The translations under genes were made by a program, and so were the position numbers. This document shows, piece by piece, positions 55,960 to 64,000 of a stretch of DNA of 64,000 nucleotides. Within the stretch, counting starts at the first letter, position 1. Each line of letters starts with the position of its first letter. The stretch spans positions 15,748,810 through 15,812,809 of the forward strand of contig JAYGXS010000001.1 of assembly GCA_036362985.1 (NCBI GenBank), given 5' to 3'. Below the pieces are notes generated by a model that saw only the letters and a program-made list of their open reading frames with translations, was not told the origin of the DNA and searched no databases. The stretch is from Ligula intestinalis. Taxonomy: Eukaryota > Platyhelminthes > Cestoda > Diphyllobothriidea > Diphyllobothriidae.

Positions 55960-57133
55960 TTCAAAAAATAAATCTTGTGGCGCTGCATCCATTTCTTATA
56001 CCTCCCTGGAGGGTCCGGGCGTAAGGTCTACATGAGAAAATGAAATGACAGACGTAATTTTTCGAACCTTGGTCATCAGAATTAGGCGGTTCATTCCTTG
56101 CTTGCTTTTTTCTGTACGCATCCAACGACCGCTTAAAGCGGCTGCGTAATTCCTTCTCCAATTGGCAAGCATCCACTGGCTCCCCCTTCCAAAGGGCGTA
56201 GGCATCTTATGCGCAAGTGGTAAGGATTATTATAATGAAACATGCCGCGTATCGCGTCGTACAGGATAGTCTCCCGTAGCGCTTGTTTGGCTGATTTTCC
56301 CGATAAAGTAACGCAACGCGTTATATCATCGTCGAATATGGAGTGGAAGAGTCTCCGTAGGAAATCTTCTATGTTGCGCCACAATATAAGCCGACAGCAA
56401 ATACACTGCTTACAAAAGGTCTAACGATTTGACCTAAAATAGGCCATAGATCAGACCTCCGTTTGTGATAAAGAGGCAAACCATCAATAGCCAGATTGAA
56501 AACGATTTCGTCATCCTGTGATACTTTACCTTGAGTGTCAACTACTCGTATTAACTGCTCTTGTAGCCCAATATGCACGTACTCTCCACTGCCTATCTGT
56601 TTAATCTTAACGAAGGGCAGCGAGCGCAAAAGCGTTCGAGAATCTGAGGGCAGCTGGTGTCCTTCGTCCCTGAGTATAGCTAATAGTTTGCGCAGATGTT
56701 CATGGGGGAGTTTTCGATTCTACAGCCCACTCACGAAGTTTATTTTGAAATTGAACAGGTGCGGGTATTTCGTAATCCACATCCGGCAGGTCTTCAAGAT
56801 CATACACATTATCGAGATCAGACAGATTATCATCCTCCGACAGATTATCAACATCAGACAGAAATGCAACATCAGACAAATTGTCAACATCAGACAGACT
56901 GACAAGATCAGACTGATTGTCCTCCTGCTAGAGGCAAGCAGCAACAGTTTCACTATTGGACACTGATAAGTCCAGTGACCTGTTCGAAGAACCCTCCCCA
57001 TCATTGACATCAATTGCATAGCGTTAATTGTTTGGATAGATGCGATCAACCTCCTCATCTATTTCTCGGCACATTTCTACTGTAACATTCTTTGCACGGC
57101 GCATTAAAGTCCTCTTACTTTCACTTCTAAACA
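55960..57133 (-). pseudogene. Transposon-derived protein pseudogene (DGLPL..LWPIL family)
   Basis: A minus-strand ATG at 57133 opens MFRSESKRTLMRRAKNVTVE, then an acidic tandem region (LSDVDNLSD units, about 56800-56930), then LREWAVESKTPHEH, LLRSLPFVKIKQIGSGEYVH, VFNLAIDGLPLYHKRRSDLW and VFAVGLYCGA, and later DACQLEKELRSRFKRSLDAY. The RTL.T-like, GSGEY.HIGL, IDGLP(L/I)(F/Y)..S...(F/L)WPIL and (V/I)G(L/V)Y.G order recurs in proteins linked to DNA transposons in many invertebrates. Which superfamily it belongs to I cannot say; EnSpm/CACTA-like is a guess. Several frameshifts and stops make it non-functional. Confidence 0.6.
56795..56935 (-). repeat. Degenerate tandem repeat coding Asp/Ser-rich units
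   Basis: Units of about 15 to 24 bases (variants of ATCAGACAGATTATCAAC) repeat roughly seven times. On the minus strand they encode Leu-Ser-Asp-Val-Asp-Asn-type repeats within the transposon-derived frame. Confidence 0.75.
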
Positions 57134-58980
57134 TATTAAACGACAATAATAAATGTTATCTTCAATCAAAAAAAGTATATTAGGTATATTGACAGCTAAT
57201 GCAGTCAATAGCAGGGCAGCTTCGCAGGCAACCGTTTACCGTTACACAACGTGAGAGTGATAATTTACGCGTGCGATTGCTTGCGCGCGTAACTTACGGC
57301 AACCAATGATTACTTACTCAGGCGTAACAACATTATCCAATCAGATGCCTAAGAGGCACTTTAGCGATAAATCGCTCTACCGCGCTCCCAAATCCGCTGA
57401 AGTCGCCGTTATGTCGCTACTAGGGTTTCAATCATGTTGTAACTTCAGCATCCCCTCTGTTGCTGACTGAAATTCTAGACAACTACAGAATGTGGTACTT
57501 ATTGTATGTCACTTAATTTTGGCAGTCGCTCGCAGATATCAAAATTAGAATTAACACAAAAATGTGCCTTGTGGTATTATATAGAGGCCTCACCTAAAAC
57601 TAAAGTAGCTGATGAGGAGGCAAGGCAGATTCTGCAGTCACCCACCCCTATACACATGATCGACGGGCGTAGCCTTTTAGGCCTCGTTTCCTATTACCCT
57701 ACATGAGTACATAAGTAATTTGCGCCTTTGCCAGCTTGCAGGCTTTGACAAAAGAGATACACTTTGAGGCCAAACTACCTATAAAAACACTTGAGAGAGG
57801 ATAATTTGATTTATCCGTAGAAATATGATGTTTAAAAAGCAGGCCAATGCAAAAAACTTAGCCAAAATAACGTCGTATTCAAATGAACTACTAAAATGTA
57901 GATTGCTTTCCAACTCAAATTTAGCTTTCCTCAGATTTTCACGATTATGCTGGGAAACCTTTCTAGTAAACCGATGCCAGAACAACAATATCAGCAACAT
58001 CATGATGACACCAAACGCTTCATTCAGTATCCAAGTGCATCAGGAACAAATGCAAATGACGGGTTTGTGAACGATCGGAAAGAACACAATTCGTGGAAGA
58101 ATGGCGACCGGTCTGCAATATCCCTTTTTTATCGTGCGAACCGATCATGTCTTTCCTAGTTTATTGAAACTTGAAGGGTTCTGAAGGGCAACTCGTTAGA
58201 TACAGCATCAATCTCAATATGCGTTCTGACTAGGTTGTCAGCACGGCAATAGCAACGCTCTCTCTAGAAAACATCATCATGTATATTTTGAGTGTTTATC
58301 GTGCACTGACACCAGTTAATCCACGGAAAAGTTGCAGATGACTAGCGTGTGCTCTGATCTGCAGTACAACGATATGGTCCGCTTAGTGCCCCTATATCTA
58401 GTAGCAAATTAAGTGACCTCTCAGAAAATCCGAACTCGATGGCTGGGGTCATGAATCTAGTAGCATGCCATCTTCCTGGACAACTTATGTATAGGTAACA
58501 GTATTCTCTTCCATCGTGCCCGCGACCAATAAGCCAAGCGTGTTCTCCTATTTTCGTGATGGCAGAGACTACGATGACCAATTTGGGCTCATTAACCGCC
58601 GTCGGTGTGATAATGCCTTAATTGGCAATATAATGCTGACATTAAATTCAATGAGCTTGAATTTTAATATATTAAGCGAATACAGCCTTCATCGTGTGTT
58701 TGATAGTTTGAGCTTGAGTGGCCGTGGCAGAGCAAGGGCACAATCTTGATCACACTAAAGAATACAGGTCACGAAGTGTGGCCTTAAGACGGATTGACGG
58801 ACTGGGTTTCATGAGGGTTTCGATGTCTAAATTCGGAAACATAACTTTTTTACTATACCATTGGCAAATGAACACAAACAAAGAGAGCCTATGAACCAAC
58901 AGTTATGTTATAGAGGGCGGCCGTGACCCCATTATTGCAATCATATAAGGACGTAAAAAGCATCCGCAATGGTGATACTT
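57134..58980. other. Unassigned stretch with two minor reading frames
   Basis: The minus frame at 57779-58003 has two hydrophobic runs (MMLLILLFWHRF and VILAKFFALACFLNIIFL) flanking a charged segment and could be an exon of a membrane protein. I cannot name it and find no matching neighbours. Another minus frame (58342-58581) is also unrecognised. Confidence 0.25.
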
Positions 58981-59029
<49 letters not shown>

Positions 59030-59057
59030 GGATGATGATGATGATGATAATGATGAT
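58981..59057. repeat. (GAT)n microsatellite
   Basis: About 25 GAT triplets with two variants. It reads as poly-isoleucine on the minus strand, which is not a real gene. Confidence 0.95.
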
Positions 59058-59184
59058 GGTTACTCCCTTACAATTCTGACGAGAGCTACTCGAAATAGAT
59101 AGGAAAATCGATAGCAACGCAAGCATCTACACAGTAAACTCGGGTTTATGCTTCATATTGCATATATTTTCCACACGTACTTAA

Positions 59185-59426
59185 CCCATTACCCCTCGGT
59201 TATCCCATATGAGATCACTTAAAAATTAAGAGCTTTCGTAATTATCTGTCTATGTATATGCATATTTAACCTTCATGCTATGTCTATTAGGTATATTTCC
59301 CTGATATCCACATGTGATTTTTTAAAAATTCGCTCTTAATCAATTTATATACAAGTTTGAAGAAACATAGGTATCCAAGTTTCATAACCAAAAATCAAAG
59401 TGGTGAAAATTATGGGAGGTAATGTG
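59185..59426 (+). mobile_element. 242-bp non-autonomous piggyBac derivative (MITE)
   Basis: Flanked by TTAA at 59181-59184 and 59427-59430. The left about 175 bases match 26380-26555 of the larger element (GAGATCACTTA, TTAAGAGCTTTC, TTTAACCTTCATGCT, TTTATATACAAGTTTGAA). The right about 60 bases match 27940-27997 (GTATCCAAGTTTCATAA, AATCAAAGTGGT, ATTATGGGAGGTAATG). It is therefore an internal-deletion copy of the same family, using only the ends. Confidence 0.9.
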
Positions 59427-59444
59427 TTAATTACACGTGGTCAC

Positions 59445-60530
59445 ATGCTAGCTGTTGAGCATTACAGTTTCGAGTCCGTACGCATCGCTGCAGAACCGGG
59501 AGTCAGTTTTTCACATCGTCCCAAGGGTGTCATGCACAGCCACGTTATGACAATACAAGACCTGCCGAACCACAATGAACAGTCCGGGGTGGTGTATCGC
59601 ATCAAATGCTTAAGTTGTCCTTGAATGTATACAGGCAAACTTTATGCATTGTTGTTTCGCTCATATCCGAACACAAACGTAGCACAATATCGCAAGTGGC
59701 TGCCCGCACATATAAAATGGGTCACGACTTTAACTTTGCAATGACGGGGATAATTGCTCTCGCCAGCAGCAAGACCAAACGTGGACTCATTGAAGCCTGG
59801 GCCTCGAATGATAACTCAGTGGGCAGATATATAGGAGTTAAGGCTAAGGCGGTTAACCCTAACACCTACAAACATTCAGACCCTGGTTTCTTAGGAGATT
59901 GGAGAAAAGAGGGTAGAAAGGCGAGAGTAGACGGAACAGTGTGTTGCTAACAGAAGAATAAAGCGAAAGTTGCCAGTCCGTCCGGCATGGTTGTTTGGCC
60001 GGAGGGCGCATGAGCGCGCGGCCTCCAACCCATCTCGCCCAGACCGATTTCCAAGTGTCCTTTTGCGGCCTACATCGAGCATGGCCGGAAAGGTCCGCTT
60101 TTGTCTAGATCTCGAGGTGGTGATTGGTTGAGCGTAAGACGCACAGGTGCCTGCGCACAAGTGGCTATGGCTGGTGTCAGTAGAGCGACCGAGAGACAGG
60201 TGACGACATCGCGTGATGACTCGGCGCGAGCGAGACACACATTGGTTGGCCAAGATTGTCGTCTCGTATTTGGAGCGGTGGGCTGTAGAACCGCTACAGA
60301 CGTATTGAGCTGGTGTTCACATACATCTGCTTCCACAGGAATATCCGCACAGCTGACACTGGTTATTAATGAGTCTCTTCCTCTTCTCCCTCTCCCCTAT
60401 GACATATGTCGGCTCTTACCTCCTATAACTCTTGCCTGTTTTTCGTGGTCGCTTTTACCTTTGACGCTGGACTTCAGCAATAGTCCGAAAGCTCAGAACA
60501 ATAAACAAATTATCTGGTGCTCGACTACCC
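59445..60530 (+). mobile_element. Penelope-like element fragment interrupted by repeat F
   Basis: Left part (59445-59834): RIAAEPGVSFSHRPKGVMHS, NEQSGVVYRIKCLSCP, then after a frameshift SQVAARTYKMGHDFNFAMTG and LIEAWASNDNSVGRY, i.e. a GIY-YIG domain. Right part (60306-60530): RIELVFTYICFHRNIRTADT, the continuation of the same protein, then a decayed family-B tail (TTGACGC, GGACT/AGTCC hairpin, GAAA, GCTCAG, CAATAAAC). The middle (about 59835-60305) is repeat F. The left edge lies close to the TTAA of the MITE. Confidence 0.75.
59835..60305. repeat. Dispersed repeat F, copy 2 (nested in Penelope-like element)
   Basis: Shares the opening GGAGTTAAGGCTAAG, TTTCTTAGGAGAT and TGGTGATTGG blocks with copies at 15000-15490 and 62020-62420. 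It splits the Penelope-like coding sequence exactly between NSVGRY and RIELVF, so its approximate ends can be read from the host element. CAGATAT and CAGACGT beside the joins may be a diverged target duplication. Confidence 0.65.
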
Positions 60531-61382
60531 CTCTTTCTCCTCTTCCATGCAAATACCTGGAGGATGAATATTCTCATTAAGTTTTGAGTCTGTTTGTTTT
60601 CTGAAGTGTTAGTTTCGGTGGAATTAAGGTTCGTGAATCGTATTTTCGTCCAAGTAATCACCCTTTGTGGACATGCTCTTAAATCTGCAGTACCTTCACA
60701 AAATTTTCTTTGCTTTACCCCTAGTTCCATCCTATCACCAAAAGACGGCTTCTGAAGAACAGACAATTGGTCTTTTATAAACGGTTAACGATATGCAGAC
60801 AAATTGCGTGGCTTACGCACATTATTTCTGGCTATACTCAAGCTACAAATAGTATGTGCCGCAAAATATGTGGCGAATTTCTCAAAGTCGTAACTTAAGT
60901 AAGTTTAACACGAAACACGTTAAAAATCACCTGGGTTACAAAATCTCATATTCGTAATGAATGATATCACCGAAGATATTGCGTCAATTTGACCGTTGTG
61001 AATGACGATGTCCCCGTATGTCACTAGCAACACACATCAATAAATTTTATATTTTAGGCCCGGAGGGCCTCATCATTGCCGGAGGGCCTCGTCATTGCGA
61101 TTTTTGCGTGAACTTGTATGTAGTGATAGCACAGTTTCAAATCCAGCTGGTACAGGTGGTGAATACACCCATGTCTCATTCGCGGCTCCCAGAAGCTAGG
61201 CTCTGTTAGTTCTAATAGCGTGAAAGGGTCTAAGGAGTGAGTGTGCTCGGAGAACTAAAATCATCGGATCGAATTCCAGGCGACATTCACCAGAATGATG
61301 TCATTTTAATCCCTTAACCGTGAGTTGCAGTCTCAGACATCAGCGGGCGCTTGCGAACCCAGGGCTGAGATAAAGACGACTT
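60531..61382. other. Unassigned stretch with a short GGCCCGGAGGGCC repeat
   Basis: No coding sequence is recognised. At 61039-61100 lies AATAAATTTTATATTTTAGG followed by two copies of GGAGGGCCTCRTCATTGC; the same block recurs at 62518-62564. Confidence 0.5.
61039..61100. repeat. Dispersed repeat G, copy 1
   Basis: AATAAATTTTATATTTTAGG, then GCCCGGAGGGCCTCATCATT, then a second GGAGGGCCTCGTCATTGC in tandem. Confidence 0.8.
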
Positions 61383-61450
61383 GATCGCTGGGGCAATATT
61401 TTTATTCGCCTGCCATTTCGAGATCCGTCGCGTATTCGTAATCAGAGACA
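61383..61450 (-). repeat. Hammerhead-like repeat, family A (decayed)
   Basis: On the minus strand: CTGATTACGA instead of CTGATGAYGA, ATACG/CGGAT hairpin with a mismatch, GAAATGGCAGG instead of GAAACGTCAGG, then AATAAAAATATTG and CCCCAGCGATC. The core is damaged. Confidence 0.6.
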
Positions 61451-62019
61451 TAGTCAAAGAGCAGTAGCAAGGCTGTTGTCGACCGCGTCCAGTCGTGCAT
61501 GAGAGCGTCTAACTGTGTGTATCTGTGTATGTAGGAGGGAGATCATAGTTGCTTTTACATGATTGCGGAGCGAGTTCAAGTGGTGTGTTGCATCGTCCGA
61601 AGAGTTGTGGCGTACAGAGGTCCCTGGTGCGTTGATCGAAGTCTGGCTTGTTCAAGTAGCACTGAAGCAGGCCTGATAATTTAGACGCGCGATTAAGCGG
61701 ACGTGTGAGCTTGGATGTCGATCAAGGGTCTTCAGGCCAGCCAGTCAAAAAACAGCCAACATATGACTTGGAGGGCAGCGGTCATTGTTGGCCGTTCACC
61801 ACAAGTGCCATTGGGCCACTAGTACTACGTCGACCACGAACTGCTGCCTCCAACCCCAATCTTCTCTAAGCTACTTCAATATCACAAAATGTCCATCGCT
61901 GTTAGGCGACAGGCACTCAAGGAAGCAGCCTATGCCATATAGAAAGACCGCTCGAGTGAGTTGCCTCACAATGGCAACCGGGAATGTGGATTCTTTTTAA
62001 GTCACAAAGCACCCTTTAT
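61451..62019. other. Unassigned stretch
   Basis: I see no gene, structured RNA or terminal repeat in this interval. Confidence 0.4.
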
Positions 62020-62420
62020 CACAAAGTGGTTAAGGCTAAGCTGGTTAAGCCTTTACTACTACGATCTTCCTGGCCCGGTTCCTTAGAAGAAGATAGAAGT
62101 CAAGTCAAGTCTAATTTATTAAAGGAAATATAGGCAAACGCCTTTGAACTCGTGGAAGCCAAGGTAGAAGGGGAGTGTATTCTGTACAGAACCAGTAGGA
62201 GAAGAATTAACAGAAGGCTTGACTCGGCCTGGGATGGAGTTCAACCATGAGGAGCGAGAGAGGTAGAGAGAGCGCCGCAGCCTCGCGTCCGCCGCACACC
62301 AGGGCGAAAGGCCGAGTAAGTTCGGCTTTGCCTGTTGAATGGGCTCAGTATCAAGTGTGTTCCTGCCAGTGCTGACCACAAATCCGGCGCATACCAGTAA
62401 TCAGCGATGCGCCAAAAATC
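62020..62420. repeat. Dispersed repeat F, copy 3
   Basis: Contains GGTTAAGGCTAAGCTGGTTA, GGCCCGGTTCCTTAG, TATTCTGTACAGAACCAGTA and GACTCGGCCTGG, collinear with 15000-15490. An extra segment near 62100-62160 is absent from the first copy. Confidence 0.75.
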
Positions 62421-62499
62421 AATTAACCGGCCACGTTGACAGAGCAAGCAGAATTAGTGATCATGGCAGCGCTAGGGGGGGTGGGTTCCTACACCTTTA

Positions 62500-62564
62500 C
62501 TAAATAAATAAATAAATAAATAAATTTTATATTTTAGGCCCGGAGGGCCTCGTCATTGCTAACT
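62500..62564. repeat. (AAAT)n tract and repeat G, copy 2
   Basis: Six AAAT-like units run directly into TTTATATTTTAGGCCCGGAG and GGCCTCGTCATTGC, the same block as at 61039-61100. Confidence 0.8.
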
Positions 62565-63314
62565 TAGTGCTGTGGAAAAATAAATACACAGTTGATAAAT
62601 GCTGCTCTCCATGAAACAACCACATTGACAGCGGGAGCGTTTAGTAGTGTTGGTAGATAAATTCAGATTTACCAACATATCGTCATTTTAAAATAGTAGT
62701 AAACGCATGGTGAACTAAGAAGGAAGCAGTGAAAAAAAACTCCTACCATTTAAGCTGGGGCGGAGTTCAGCGAACCCCTGCTTAAAAAAAAACAAAACGT
62801 AGGCGAAAAAAACTGCTTCAAAAAAGTTAAGGGGTTTGGTTGAGAGGATTGATTGTAGTGCAAATGAGACAGGACTGTTGATGAGAACGAATGAGGGTGG
62901 GAAACGCTTCTTGTGATTGGAGAAATCATATAATAGCAGAGGCTGTCTTTCACCATTGTTACACCGCCCGACTGGCTTCATGATCAACCATCAGGGAGAT
63001 GAGACCTTAGGAGACCATCGCGGACAACAGAGTCAGGAAGATGAGGGAACGGCAGAGGTCACCTGATCATCAACGAAACGTCCGAGCTGTGACCTTGTAG
63101 ACTGCGGAGTTTAGCGACGAGCTGGCGAAAATAGCAGAACCGCCACGAGCATGACTAAGGAACATGAAGCCTATCGTCAGGGTAGTAAAACGGAGAATAG
63201 AGAAAACGGCAATGATGACTGGACAGAGAAGTGGACGAAACATCGTTGTAAATATCACTGAAAGAATGAAGAAATATACATGTATGGAAAAAATTTGATA
63301 TAAACATAACAACC
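62565..63314. other. Unassigned stretch with a hydrophobic minus-strand frame
   Basis: A minus-strand frame at 63312-63070 has three hydrophobic runs, and a TTCATTCTTTCAG acceptor-like site lies inside it. I cannot name a family and the frame may be chance. Confidence 0.25.
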
Positions 63315-64000
63315 TCAGATACCAGGGGGACCCTTTTCAAAGTCCAAAAGTTGTGTGTTTGGGAAGGAGACGGATAACAAGGACTTTATATCTTCTGAAG
63401 TTAAGTGTTTACGTAATTTGACTTTAAAACCTGCTAAGTTAGACGACATCCTAATTTCGAGGGGAATATTATTCCAGAGGAAGGCATATTTGGAGGCAAA
63501 GAAGTGAGAATGGTTCGAAGTGGAGCTTAAGGGGGGTGCAATAATCCTGGAGGAATTACGGGTGGCATAAGGTCTATCTGCGGGAATGAGAGCGTTGATT
63601 CGTGGAAGGTTAGGGGTAGAGTAAACGCGAAAGAGGAAACAGAGGCCCGCTTCGAGTCTTCTGACCCAAAGAAATGTCATGTTCGCTAACTGACATCTCT
63701 CCGTATAAGAAAGCGTGGATCGAGGAAGAGCGAATATTTTGCGAGTAAATACCCTCTGTACATTTTCAATCTTACTGCGGTCTGAAGCATTCATTAGACC
63801 AAAGAGGGGACAGCAGTATTCTAGGATGGGTAGAACATACATGCGATAAAGTTTTAACTTTATTTCCAGCAGGAAGAAATTGTGTGGTATAAAACCACAT
63901 ATCTGTGCAGCCTTCGCAGATATTCGATCGGCATGAGGCGACAATGCTAGTTTATTTGTGTAGCTTAGACCTAAGTCTTTTATAGTGGATCGTTCTAAAA
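63315..64000 (-). mobile_element. CR1-like LINE, RT C-terminal part, runs off the window
   Basis: The minus strand reads STIKDLGLSYTNKLALSPHA, AKAAQICGFI, YRMYVLPILEYCCPLFGLMN, KIENVQRVFTRKI, TLSYTERCQLANMTFLWVRR and FFASKYAFLWNNIPLEIR. This is the conserved region after the YADD of CR1-type reverse transcriptases, parallel to YVRPSLEYCLPLFS in the element at 1-3567 but from a different family. The frame is open for at least 209 residues, so this copy is less decayed. The rest lies beyond position 64000. Confidence 0.88.

Noticed and set aside
58941..59126. Minus-strand poly-isoleucine frame
   Set aside because: It is the translation of the (GAT)n microsatellite.
63070..63312. Hydrophobic minus-strand frame with an acceptor-like site
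   Set aside because: No recognisable family, no partner exons, and no start context; noted only as an unassigned stretch.
1..64000. CRISPR arrays, bacterial operons or prophage
   Set aside because: No regularly spaced direct repeats of that kind; introns, microsatellites and LINEs show that the DNA is eukaryotic.

Overview
This is eukaryotic DNA from a repeat-rich, intron-rich animal genome. The best guess is a parasitic flatworm, possibly a large-genome tapeworm or fluke. The reasons are introns of only 31 to 43 nt near the 5' end of a gene followed by kilobase introns, an 11-nt micro-exon, and many fragments of Penelope-like elements (GIY-YIG domain) and CR1-like or RTE-like LINEs. Most of the window is non-coding and transposon-derived.

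Two conserved host genes can be assembled exon by exon with matching splice phases. WDR11 (+ strand, 4876-42424) has 25 exons, predicts about 1460 residues and carries most of the window in its introns. TMEM180/MFSD13A (- strand, 51365-44359) has five exons and predicts about 552 residues of a major-facilitator-like membrane protein. The two genes converge, with 1.9 kb between their stop codons. I see no functional link between them: WDR11 works in vesicle tethering and cilium signalling, while TMEM180 is a poorly characterised membrane protein.

Layout: 1-3567 holds a decayed CR1-like LINE (+). 3568-4875 is intergenic. 4876-42424 is WDR11. Its introns hold LINE fragments (about 8450-8840, 22046-22672, 24290-25050), Penelope-like fragments (17497-17745, 37500-37960, 41690-42045), a 1,620-bp piggyBac copy with TTAA duplications (26378-27997), a 584-bp CAGT-ended MITE (33082-33665), a dispersed repeat pair (12880-13385 and 34200-34670) and microsatellites. 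42425-44358 is intergenic and holds a long hairpin made of two inverted repeat copies. 44359-51365 is TMEM180, whose second intron holds a Penelope-like fragment and two tRNA-derived SINE heads. 51780-54674 is a CR1-like LINE (-) with a mutated YADD box. About 55960-57133 is a decayed transposon-derived ORF. 58981-62564 holds a 242-bp deletion derivative of the piggyBac element, a Penelope-like fragment interrupted by another repeat, and further repeats. 63315-64000 is a CR1-like LINE tail (-) that runs off the window.

The most interesting signal is a set of hammerhead-ribozyme-like motifs. One short family (copies at 21605-21650 +, 25858-25902 -, 49695-49739 -) has CUGAUGA, a hairpin, GAAA and a palindromic stem III; the third copy also has a perfect 6-bp stem I. 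A second, more divergent group lies mainly next to Penelope-like fragments (24872, 37058, 41955, 43244-43400, 44931, 47056, 47189, 47975, 60455, 61383) and keeps the same core, while stem II and stem III differ between subfamilies in a compensatory way.
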